Of a stretch of DNA of 60,713 nt, positions 53,901 through 60,363 are shown piece by piece. The notes beneath the pieces are model-generated. The model saw nothing but the letters and a program-made list of their open reading frames with translations. It made no database searches and had not been told where the DNA came from. Source of the stretch: Bacteroidota bacterium (GTDB taxonomy: Bacteria; Bacteroidota; Bacteroidia; Chitinophagales; Chitinophagaceae); assembly GCA_029558715.1 (NCBI GenBank), contig JAKQEA010000129.1, positions 1 through 60,713 on the forward strand, in the 5' to 3' direction. The first letter of the stretch is position 1. Each line of letters starts with the position of its first letter. The translations under genes and the position numbers were made by a program.

Positions 53901-55895
53901 ACTAAATGATGCACCTGCATCTTTACCTGCATTCCAGTTGGCAGTCATATAGGCGACAGTATCAACTTGGATACAGGTTAATGATGGGTTTTGCGTGGCA
54001 TCAAATCCGGTGAGGTTCGTATTATTGCCGTTTTGGATGTTCAGGCTAGTCAGCTGGTTATTGTTACACAGCAGGTTTACCAGTGCCGTATTCGCTGAAA
54101 GATCGAGGCCGGTCAGGTCATTGGATCCGCAGAACAAACCCTGGAGAGCTGTATTGGCGGAAAGATCGATACTGGTAAATGAGCTATTGGTGATGTATAG
54201 ATTCTGTAATGCCGTGTTGACAGAAAGATCCAGGCTGCTGAATTGGCTATTTTCTAAAACCAGCCGGGTCAGTGCAGGGTTATTGGATAGATTGATGCTG
54301 GTGATAGCCGTGTTGGAAATGGACAGGTTGGTCAGCAGGGGGTTGCCTGATACATCCAATGTGCTGATCGGGTTTATATAGCACCAAAGCAGTGTCAACG
54401 CGGTGTTGTCGGACACGTCAAGACTGAGAATATCATTATCAGCACAGTTCAGGCTTTGTAAGAGTGTATTATTGGAAACATCCAGGCTGGTTAAATTATT
54501 GGTATTGCAATCTAGCGCAGTGAGCTGGGTAAATGCTTCAATGCCCGTGAGGTCAGCGATATTTAAATTGATGACATTGATGGCACCCGTATATGCTTCC
54601 GCCTCACTTACCTGTATTTCCGTATCGCTGTTTGTATTGATCGCCGCATTTGCCACCAGGGCCGCTTTGAAATTGGCATCGGGGATATTTACAACAGGCA
54701 AGAGCTCACCTACTACATAATTTCCGGAACTGGTATTTGAAATTCCGGTTAGTTCAATGGATGTCGATGTGGGATTGGTGGTAACAGGATAACTCCAGCC
54801 GCTGCCACCCCATCTTCCCACTCTTAGTTGAGAGGTGTTCACTCCCGGATCAAGAGCAGAAGCAGGCCAGCTAAGTGTGATGGTTGCGTTATTAAAAGTC
54901 ATTGAATCTGCACTTACAGCCCAAAAGCGGTTTACATTAAGAGAAGTGTCAATTCCCGAAGAACTTATATTGGGATGTACGAGATTGGAGATTTGTACCC
55001 GTACACCACTATTCGGAAACCCGAATGTTTTATTTAAAGTAATGGTTATTGGGGTAAAATTATTTAATGGGTCGCCCAGCCTGAATGTTTTTGTACTAAC
55101 ACCAAGAGGATAATTCATTTGCAGGTTTCCTTTTACAAAAAGATCAGTTACTGAGTTATTTTGTACCGATGCTGTCTCCGCTATGATTAATTTGTTATTC
55201 CCCGTCGAAATATTTCCGTAATTAAAGTTTAATAAATCGGTTATTGTTTGATTCCCATCCCAAAGAAGAATATCCCCTGCGGCAAGCCTGAAAGTGATTA
55301 AAGTACCAATGGTTCCGGTTCCAGCCAGCTTCTGGCTTGACATCAGAAGACTATAAATGGTACCGTTATTTCTTAGTGTATCTCCTGAAAATGATATATA
55401 AGATGAAGGGGAAGCTGGCCCGCTGATAACGGCTCCGGAATTGACAGTTAAATTTGGTGCGCTGTTATTAAAACTGAAATCCCCGTTGTTCAAAACATCA
55501 GTTCCGGCACCATTATTAATCGTTACTGTGCCGGAGAAAGCAATTAGTGTTGCATTTGTTTCAATTACTACCTGGTCGATCGTAATATTTGAAGTAATAT
55601 TAACCTGGTCTCCATCTATTATTGTAATAACCCCATCTGAAGAAGAGGGGGCATAAGTTGACGTAACCCACCCCGCAGATGCACCACCATATCTTTCCCA
55701 AATAGATGCGTCTGTCCACGACCCGCCACCACTGCCATCGGTACGAAAGTCACCGGCGGATTGCGCATTTATCTGCTTGCTGTTCAGCAAACAAAAGCAT
55801 GCAAATAAAACAGGAATTAAAAATCGGGAGTTACTGCTTTTAGCCGGGAATATTCCGGTAAGTAATTGCCTGAACGAGGTAAAAATTGTAGACAA
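47946..55895 (-). CDS. Giant T9SS-secreted multidomain protein with subtilisin-like domain
   Basis: A 2,649-residue secreted protein. Start is the TTG at 55895; an ATG at 55906 is out of frame. Signal peptide ends near residue 45 (INAQ). Domains by rough residue: beta-rich DFRTDGSGGGSWTDASIWE region (46-400); about ten 21-residue leucine-rich repeats of type LTSLDVSNNTLLQ (400-655); LamG-like jelly roll (670-840); SprB-like module (900-980); subtilisin-like domain (1,110-1,530) with Asp1138, Asn1266 and Ser1491, but Glu1185 where His is expected; IPT-like (1,560-1,645); MBG-like region with GK[QA]AVN repeats (1,650-2,110); three or four SprB-like modules (2,125-2,380); ricin-type lectin (2,383-2,545); acidic linker; Por/T9SS sorting domain (2,568-2,649). 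Likely surface-bound or released; substrate unknown. Confidence 0.88.
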   Translation of the reverse strand: MSTIFTSFRQLLTGIFPAKSSNSRFLIPVLFACFCLLNSKQINAQSAGDFRTDGSGGGSWTDASIWERYGGASAGWVTSTYAPSSSDGVITIIDGDQVNITSNITIDQVVIETNATLIAFSGTVTINNGAGTDVLNNGDFSFNNSAPNLTVNSGAVISGPASPSSYISFSGDTLRNNGTIYSLLMSSQKLAGTGTIGTLITFRLAAGDILLWDGNQTITDLLNFNYGNISTGNNKLIIAETASVQNNSVTDLFVKGNLQMNYPLGVSTKTFRLGDPLNNFTPITITLNKTFGFPNSGVRVQISNLVHPNISSSGIDTSLNVNRFWAVSADSMTFNNATITLSWPASALDPGVNTSQLRVGRWGGSGWSYPVTTNPTSTSIELTGISNTSSGNYVVGELLPVVNIPDANFKAALVANAAINTNSDTEIQVSEAEAYTGAINVINLNIADLTGIEAFTQLTALDCNTNNLTSLDVSNNTLLQSLNCADNDILSLDVSDNTALTLLWCYINPISTLDVSGNPLLTNLSISNTAITSINLSNNPALTRLVLENSQFSSLDLSVNTALQNLYITNSSFTSIDLSANTALQGLFCGSNDLTGLDLSANTALVNLLCNNNQLTSLNIQNGNNTNLTGFDATQNPSLTCIQVDTVAYMTANWNAGKDAGASFSTNCVLTGPGAALNFDGTDDVVEGQVELIPTTGAYTVSVWAKQDAFQPGVLRNIVAQGRQFYIGQNYNDTIRIGDSWYATGVPWPTDTVWHNYAVVRTDSNTYFYLDGILRATAGFAIPNPGNSPPTNPVATFYIGSQWSGNSELFNGSIDEVRVWGRALDSAELQKNLNCEITYARQNLVAVYNFNQGNANAANPSDTILTDASGNGRNATLRNFALTGTGSNWVAQGGVVTGTECCNLVLTTTSQDSLIVCTESGQLTGNVNLIVTNGTAPYTFLNTPPYNGTDTTNLAAGIYRYAVIDAEGCTDSTTLNVIVTNCIVPYYEPPANDTIQTLIGAELTQLFNFPQSVVDTTASSTVFLTKDDFTQVLIEVIADSAQYDYLLALLQTPEYGLNNIIDNGDTTLVITGFIPIANLLKLNMLIDTINYVRPYYPPILNSLTGLTTTQGDKAMISDKAREAWKLSGEGVRIGVMSDSYNTKFGDPASRDVENGDLPGIENPSNMQPVVVAQEYPAEYGKGSDEGRAMLQIIHDVAPKASLYFKSGFISAGNFADGIRELRDLGCDVIVDDITYITEPFFKDGVIANAVQDVTSSGVSYFTSAGNFGNKSYEGIFNAVPAPPDYIGVAHQFENGSVYQNIFLPKGSYTIALQWDDDFYSLGNSAGALNDLDIYLVDQFGTRLFGFNRDNLSGDPFEILPFVVKAPVDAKIIITRKGGTAPVRFKYVFFRGDGVIMGSDNLTVNTQGVGTVLGQANAAGAIAVGAALYLNTPAYGVNPPTVASFSSRGGTIIDNVDRNKPDIIAPNGVNTTVDFGGVNIDNDLFPNFFGTSAAAPHAAAVAGLLIEARKRYFNDTSFTAAQMKQILKTTAIDMDAPGYDINTGSGFIQADSALLSFSNPFPLIDSFNLTDAELIPGTDPVTLVINGKYFASGAAVILRTDTIAPIAISNTQLTVDIPTFMGNPPITVYNPPITAGGLDGGVSDSIYLKSAIPQNVKVIVNNAVKYYGEKIPEYTYEVKVNGQPLDSTNLTVQDLGLTDITFSSSANSLSNFGLYYRRAHSSVTDLSLPASQALAQLYNYQFCDGILTINRMPITITPRDTTLIYGSAINGRGIRFNYDYDTTNVLPSERAAFLDSLVTNHQSAMSNSVILINGKQAVNGLSEADFLNMSFMVSGKAAVNGKQAVNGKAAVNGIAYDTTYFIPVAPQSLYDYQVDSAHAVIYNGKQAVNGKQAVNGKAAVNGKAAVNGKAAVNNIPLVNGKQAVNGKAAVNSNSFNDETNENVLLIVDSLDVYGPGADSLSGYESMNMISGYTPGTWLIGPGVLLSENFDITYQVGHLTIIPETLIVKAKDTIAGCNGEQPLYKTFNSIYQYEDSDSSELANSPVFEVFNSNNVPAGTGNLAPGNYRIVPSGLNQNDPVPNYTIVYDTGILIVPEPISIVTSVTNTNSGDDGTASALATGGTGPYTYSWNTIPVQTTSTATGLAEGTYTVTVTDANNCSNTATATVLTGCSSIQLSTDVTHVRCKGGFLGSVDLTVSGGTAPYSYQWSNGWPFQDAYFLSAGSYTVMVTDAEGCTATKTVTVTEPAAELQVNATAGTISCNGGTTTVTVTATGGVPPYNGTGTFVRDAGFYLFLVTDANGCISFVAGYISQPNSLSATVSAPVIPCNATNTTVTVNASGGTAPYSGTGTFTRGPGTWTFTITDSKGCTTTKTITIANPVCGPVEEDKCYTIVNRNGGKALSANNSSATAGSQVKTTNIGSSPPNEKIWKFEVASGANGFYRIINQASTYLSLEAKNGTTSKDGEIILDPYTNSNFQKWKLTPTGDYFYITPQHYTTSPSNRIVVKNASTGNNKPVVINGRNIPNGSYSEQWQISEVGCPAMARPGSAPVIVQQEENENTEDEEVVELSDFSVHVSPNPGVGFFNIKVTSRDVNTLIEYRILNIDGKVLAVQKIKANSTQKINSENWTAGIYFAEVVQGGQRKVVKLIKTN
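50104..50472 (-). repeat. In-frame GK[QA]AVN coding repeats
   Basis: Eleven copies of the hexapeptide GK[QA]AVN, each 18 bases, in three clusters (1, 3 and 7 copies) inside the MBG-like region, residues about 1,811-1,931 of the giant protein. Codon choice differs between copies (AAA/GCA/GCG/GTT/GTC/AAT variants), which suggests age or selection on the peptide rather than recent slippage. The repeats interrupt otherwise normal domain sequence with short linkers. Confidence 0.85.
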
Positions 55896-56314
55896 GGTCT
55901 AAGCATTTAGTTGGTTAAAAATTCGAAACAGAATCTGCTTAGATTTTAAAGGGATGGATTGAGAACGTACTATGTTTATTGAAGAAAACTTCAATAAACA
56001 TTTTTCTTTATTTGATTAATAAACTGGTATTACGCTAACGAATCAGTGCAGGATTGTTTGGATATTTTAAAGCTAAGTGTTTTTGCTTAAACCAGGAAAA
56101 ATATGTGCTGATATTTATTCATTAACTTATTGAATATGTTTACTGGCTGTATAGTGGATCTACGTATAATTGAAAAGGTCCATGTAATCTAAGTTGATCG
56201 GATACGATTCTCAGCAAATCTGTGAATAACCGCTGTAAAAATCCTCCCTTAAAATCCACCCGTTGCCCTTACATTTGCACAATTTGTTTTTTAAAACAAC
56301 AAGTGCAGTAAGCA
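55896..56314. other. 419-base divergent intergenic region
   Basis: No gene is seen on either strand. It holds the promoter of the giant protein gene (not matched), a perfect 13-bp hairpin with T-tract at 55972-56010, long AT-rich sequence, and the carA -7 element and 5' UTR hairpin from 56270 on. The middle (56020-56260) shows nothing I can assign. Confidence 0.6.
55972..56010 (+). terminator. Orphan terminator-like hairpin upstream of the giant gene
   Basis: ATGTTTATTGAAG-AAAA-CTTCAATAAACAT, a perfect 13-bp stem with a four-base loop, followed by TTTTTCTTTATTT on the plus strand. No plus-strand gene precedes it, so it would end an antisense or small RNA, or block outside transcription. Confidence 0.55.
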
Positions 56315-56321
56315 ATGCTTA
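56270..56321 (+). promoter_or_regulatory. carA promoter element, leader hairpin and start-codon palindrome
   Basis: TACATTTG (56270-56277) is a perfect -7 match. It is followed by an interrupted hairpin (TGCAC/GTGCA and TTGTTTT/AAAACAA, 56276-56307) that would be at the 5' end of the mRNA. The palindrome TAAGCA-A-TGCTTA (56309-56321) spans the ATG at 56315. No -33 TTTG is seen at normal spacing. Confidence 0.45.
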
Positions 56322-57421
56322 ATTCCCCAATTCCCGCTGTATTATTATTAGCTGACGGTACTGTTCACCAAGGGCAGGCCTTTGGTGCCATTGGCACCAC
56401 TACCGGTGAAATATGTTTCAATACCGGCATGACCGGTTACCAGGAAGTGTTTACGGATCCCAGTTATTTTGGGCAGATACTTATTATGAATAGTGCCCAT
56501 ATCGGCAACTACGGTGTAAAGGATGTGGATGTAGAGAGTGATGGTGTGAAGATCAATGGCCTGATTGGTCGTAACCTGGAAGACCAGTATAGCCGCAAAC
56601 TTGCCAACGGTTCACTGAATGAATACCTGAAGGCGAATAAGGTTGTATCGATCGAAGGAGTGGACACCCGGACACTGGTGGCACATATCCGCACCAGGGG
56701 AGCCATGAACTGCATCATTTCCTCAGAGACCACCGATATTGAAGTACTAAAAAAGAAACTGGCCGAAACACCAAATATGGACGGATTGGAACTGGCCAGC
56801 AAAGTGAGTACCAAAGAAAGCTATGAACTGGGCAATAAGAATGCAGCAGTTCGCATTGCCGTGATGGATTACGGAGTAAAGAAGAACATTCTTACCTGTA
56901 TGGTGGAGAGAGGGGCTTATGTAAAAGTATTTCCGGCGAAAACACCTTTGGAAGAAGTGAAGAAATTTCAGCCCCACGGTTATTTTATCTCCAACGGCCC
57001 TGGCGACCCGGCCCCGATGGATTATGCCGTAGCCACGGTAAAACAAATATTAAAAGAGGAGAAGCCGGTCTTTGGTATCTGTCTCGGTCACCAATTACTG
57101 GCCCTCGCAAATGATATCCCAACGTTTAAAATGCATCACGGTCACCGGGGATTGAACCACCCGGTGAAGAATGTTATTTCCGGCCGGTCAGAGATCACGA
57201 CACAAAATCATGGATTTGGGATAGATCCTGAGGCGGTGAAGAAAGCTTCCCACATTGAGATCACCCATGTAAACCTAAACGATCAGTCCATTGAGGGTAT
57301 TCGGGTAAAAGGAAAGCCTGCTTTCTCTGTACAGTATCACCCGGAAGCAACACCCGGGCCACATGATTCAAGGTATTTGTTTGACGAGTTTATTACGATG
57401 ATTAGGGAAAGGCACAATTAG
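56315..57421 (+). CDS. carA: Carbamoyl-phosphate synthase small subunit
   Basis: A 368-residue glutaminase subunit that supplies ammonia to CarB for carbamoyl phosphate, used in pyrimidine and arginine synthesis. The N-terminal domain has GMTGYQEVFTDPSYFGQIL; the class I amidotransferase domain has the nucleophile Cys in FGICLGHQLLALA and the His-Glu pair in VQYHPEATPGP. TQNHGFGID is also conserved. Length is normal. carB is not adjacent: the next gene is unrelated, so the two subunits are encoded apart here. Confidence 0.96.
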   Translation: MLNSPIPAVLLLADGTVHQGQAFGAIGTTTGEICFNTGMTGYQEVFTDPSYFGQILIMNSAHIGNYGVKDVDVESDGVKINGLIGRNLEDQYSRKLANGSLNEYLKANKVVSIEGVDTRTLVAHIRTRGAMNCIISSETTDIEVLKKKLAETPNMDGLELASKVSTKESYELGNKNAAVRIAVMDYGVKKNILTCMVERGAYVKVFPAKTPLEEVKKFQPHGYFISNGPGDPAPMDYAVATVKQILKEEKPVFGICLGHQLLALANDIPTFKMHHGHRGLNHPVKNVISGRSEITTQNHGFGIDPEAVKKASHIEITHVNLNDQSIEGIRVKGKPAFSVQYHPEATPGPHDSRYLFDEFITMIRERHN

Positions 57422-57445
57422 CATGGATGAGTAACATATTTTAAA

Positions 57446-57475
57446 AGCCTCTTACAATGAGGTTTTTTTTATTTT
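57446..57475 (+). terminator. Weak terminator after carA
   Basis: A short stem CCTC/GAGG with outer A-T pairs and a seven-base loop, followed by eight T residues (57463-57470). It lies about 25 bases after the carA stop. Confidence 0.55.
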
Positions 57476-57482
57476 AGCGAAA

Positions 57483-58502
57483 ATGTTTCGACTAGTTCGC
57501 CATAGCATCTTTTTACTATATGGTATAATCGCTTTTTGCATTTCAGTAGCACAGCCGTCTGCTGATTATAAAAGAATAGATGAGTTTATTAGGAAATATC
57601 CGATCAGGGTATCAGTTCCAGGAGATATTAAGGTACTCGCAAGAGAAATCAGAAGCCAATCTTTTAACGATGAAGAAAAAGCAAGAGCCGCTTTTTACTG
57701 GATCACGCATAACATCAGTTATGATTGTGAAGGCTATCGCCTGAATAACGGATTGTATGAACTGGAGGATGTGTTGAGCCAGAGAAAAGGTATCTGTGCC
57801 GGTTATGCAGCCCTTATGAAATTTTTTTGTGATGAACTGGGCGTAGAGTGTGTTATTGTGAATGGCTTTGCGACAGGTATCGGTGTTACTTCTACAGATG
57901 CAGACAGCCTGAAAACGAATCATGCCTGGAATGCTGTAAAAATTAAAGGGCAGTGGGAACTGGTGGATCCTACCTGGGGCAGCGGTAGCGCTAATTCAGA
58001 TTGCACAAAAACCTTTTCTTCCTTCGATGAGCATTATTTTTTAGCCAGACCCGAAGATCTTATCATTACTCATCTTCCGGATTCTGTCCGGTGGCAATTA
58101 CTGGATACTCCGCTTAACCGACATCAGTTTTCCAGTTCCATTGCCAAATGGAAAAAAGAAACTGACCCTGATGAATTGAAGGATTCTGTGATACAAAGAA
58201 ATATAGGCGAGACTGTGAGATTTACTTTTGAAAAAAAGGATGAGCGAAATATGATCTGTCTGTCTGTGTTTTCAAAGAATAGTAAGGAGCCAACCGATTT
58301 ATTTGATACTCTCAGGGTGGCAGCAAACGGATCTTACTATTATGATTTTAAAGTTAAAAAACCCGGCTACTACAGGGTGGATGTATCTATTTTCTATTAT
58401 ACAGGAACTGAAAGTGAGAGTATCGGGACGTCTGTTGAAACTTATTTCCTTCAGGTACCGGCGACGATATCCAGACCAAGGACATCTGTAAAAAGTAATT
58501 AG
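57483..58502 (+). CDS. Exported transglutaminase-like domain protein
   Basis: A 339-residue exported protein. Signal peptide about residues 1-23 (FLLYGIIAFCISVAQ). The transglutaminase-like (papain-fold) domain covers about 60-200: catalytic Cys in KGICAGYAALMKFFCDELGV, His in TNHAWNAVKIKGQWELVDPTWG and the Asp of that segment. The rest (about 220-339) is a beta-rich domain with FEKKDERNMICLSVF and KKPGYYRVDVSIFYY, possibly Ig-like. Such proteins may be proteases or peptide cross-linkers; activity is not proven. It starts 61 bases after carA and before aroQ, with no clear pathway link to either. Confidence 0.85.
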   Translation: MFRLVRHSIFLLYGIIAFCISVAQPSADYKRIDEFIRKYPIRVSVPGDIKVLAREIRSQSFNDEEKARAAFYWITHNISYDCEGYRLNNGLYELEDVLSQRKGICAGYAALMKFFCDELGVECVIVNGFATGIGVTSTDADSLKTNHAWNAVKIKGQWELVDPTWGSGSANSDCTKTFSSFDEHYFLARPEDLIITHLPDSVRWQLLDTPLNRHQFSSSIAKWKKETDPDELKDSVIQRNIGETVRFTFEKKDERNMICLSVFSKNSKEPTDLFDTLRVAANGSYYYDFKVKKPGYYRVDVSIFYYTGTESESIGTSVETYFLQVPATISRPRTSVKSN

Positions 58503-58531
58503 AATCAGCAGGATAATATTATCTTTCAGCA

Positions 58532-58951
58532 ATGAAAATTGCCATCATCAACGGCCCCAACCTGAACCTGCTCGGTAAGAGAGAAACTGATATCTACGGT
58601 AATATGCCATTCGAAGAGTTTCTTGATTCTTTGAAAAAGAAATATGCCAATATTGAGATCAGTTATTTCCAGAGTAATGTGGAAGGTGAACTGATCAATG
58701 AGTTGCAGCGGGTGGGATTCAGTTATGATGGTATCGTTCTCAACCCGGGCGGTTATACGCATACATCAGTCGCTATCGGTGATGCCATTGCCGCCATCAA
58801 AACACCGGTGGTTGAAGTACATATCTCCAATGTGCATGCAAGGGAGGATTTTCGTAAACTATCACATGTTAGTGCCAAAGCAGCGGGTAGTATTTTCGGT
58901 TTGGGCCTGAAGGGATATGAACTGGCCATTGACTGGTTAATGGCTCATTAA
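58532..58951 (+). CDS. aroQ: 3-Dehydroquinate dehydratase, type II
   Basis: A 139-residue dodecameric enzyme of the shikimate pathway. The motifs are exact: INGPNLNLLGKRETDIYG (Arg and Tyr of the active-site lid), QSNVEGELIN, NPGGYTHTSVAIGDAI and VEVHISNVHAREDFR (active-site His). It is slightly shorter than the 145-155 residue norm. It starts 29 bases after the transglutaminase-like gene. Confidence 0.96.
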   Translation: MKIAIINGPNLNLLGKRETDIYGNMPFEEFLDSLKKKYANIEISYFQSNVEGELINELQRVGFSYDGIVLNPGGYTHTSVAIGDAIAAIKTPVVEVHISNVHAREDFRKLSHVSAKAAGSIFGLGLKGYELAIDWLMAH

Positions 58952-59025
58952 TAGTACTGATTCTTATCAATGCACCAAATAAGCATAATCATCCGGTAAT
59001 TTATTATTACCAATAGCTTTGCAAT

Positions 59026-60309
59026 ATGAGAACTCCTTTTGAATATAAGCCCGCAGAAGAGGCTTTGTCTGTTGTACAATCGGGTCATCGTGTATTTGTA
59101 CAGGGTAGTGCGCAAACACCACTATACTTATTAAGAGAACTGGCTAAAAGGGCTCCTGAACTCCGGGATGTGGAACTCACTTTTATTACGGTACAGGGGG
59201 ATATAGAACTGGATAAACCGCAATATGCTGATTCGTTCAACATCAACTGTATGTTCGTCTCTGAATCCGTACGCAAGGCAGTAAATGAAGGCCGGGCCGA
59301 TTTTGTTCCTGTTTTTTTAAGTGATATTCCCGATCTGTTCCGCAAGCAGATGCATATTGATGTGGCGCTGGTGCAGGTATCACCACCTGATAAACATGGT
59401 TATTGTTCACTTGGTGTGTCGGTGGATGTGGCCCGCAGTGCTGTGAATACAGCTACGCATATCATTGCACAGGTAAATCCGAGAGTGCCACGTACACATG
59501 GTGATAGTCTGGTACATACCAGGCGGTTTTCGGCGATGGTGTATCATGAAGAAGAATTACCGGAAGTTGACTATGGCACAAAAGTGAGAGAAGATGAATT
59601 GAAGATCGGGAAGCTGATCGCCGGCCTGATAGAAGATGGCAGTACGCTGCAAATGGGTATTGGTACTATTCCTGATGCTGTACTCCGGTCACTGCATAGT
59701 CATAAAAATCTGGGAGTACATACCGAAATGTGCAGCGATGGTATCATTGATCTTTTCGATAATGATGTGATTAATAATTCTCAGAAAAGAATACACCCGA
59801 ATAAAACAGTGACTGGTTTTGCGGTGGGCACCCGTCGATTGTATGATTATGTTGATGATAATCCTGCTTTCGTATTCCTTGATATAGATTATGTGAATGA
59901 TCCGCATGTTATACGCCGAAATCCGAAAGTGGTAGCTATCAACAGTGCCATAGAAGTGGATATCACCGGCCAGGTATGTGCCGACTCTATCGGCTCTATA
60001 CAATACAGCGGTATTGGCGGACAAATGGATTTTATGCGGGGTGCCGCTTTGAGTGAAGGAGGTAAACCCATCATTGCATTAACAAGCCGTACAGTGAAAG
60101 GTATCAACCGTATTGTACCTTTCTTAAAACCCGGTGCCGGTGTGGTTACCACCCGTGGACATATTCACTATGTGGTAACAGAGTTTGGGGTGGCCTACCT
60201 GTTTGGAAAGAATCTTCGTCAGCGGGCCAAATCATTGATTGAAATTTCTCACCCGGATGACAGGGAGATGCTGGAGAAAGCCTGTTTTGAACGATTCAAA
60301 GTTTTTTAG
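59026..60309 (+). CDS. Acetyl-CoA hydrolase/4-hydroxybutyrate CoA-transferase family protein
   Basis: A 427-residue member of the acetyl-CoA hydrolase/transferase family, which moves CoA between acetyl-CoA and short acids through a glutamyl-CoA intermediate. HVFVQGSAQTPLYLLREL, VSPPDKHGYCSLGVSVD and QMGIGTIPDAVL are conserved; the probable catalytic Glu is in LGVHTEMCSDGIIDLF, and GIGGQMDFMRGAALSEGGKP is the CoA-side glycine loop. The closing VTEFGVAYLFGKNLRQRA is typical. Acetate, succinate, butyrate or 4-hydroxybutyrate are possible partners, and sequence alone does not decide among them. It is followed by a strong bidirectional terminator. Confidence 0.92.
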   Translation: MRTPFEYKPAEEALSVVQSGHRVFVQGSAQTPLYLLRELAKRAPELRDVELTFITVQGDIELDKPQYADSFNINCMFVSESVRKAVNEGRADFVPVFLSDIPDLFRKQMHIDVALVQVSPPDKHGYCSLGVSVDVARSAVNTATHIIAQVNPRVPRTHGDSLVHTRRFSAMVYHEEELPEVDYGTKVREDELKIGKLIAGLIEDGSTLQMGIGTIPDAVLRSLHSHKNLGVHTEMCSDGIIDLFDNDVINNSQKRIHPNKTVTGFAVGTRRLYDYVDDNPAFVFLDIDYVNDPHVIRRNPKVVAINSAIEVDITGQVCADSIGSIQYSGIGGQMDFMRGAALSEGGKPIIALTSRTVKGINRIVPFLKPGAGVVTTRGHIHYVVTEFGVAYLFGKNLRQRAKSLIEISHPDDREMLEKACFERFKVF

Positions 60310-60333
60310 GATTTACTTGCCCATCTATATAAG

Positions 60334-60362
60334 AAAAGCCGCCTTTTTAAGGCGGCTTTTAA
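60334..60362. terminator. Bidirectional terminator between convergent genes
   Basis: AAAAGCCGCCTT-TTT-AAGGCGGCTTTT, a perfect 12-bp stem (60334-60345 with 60349-60360) whose A/T ends give T-tracts on both strands. It serves the CoA-transferase gene and the truncated minus-strand gene. Confidence 0.9.
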
Positions 60363-60363
60363 A

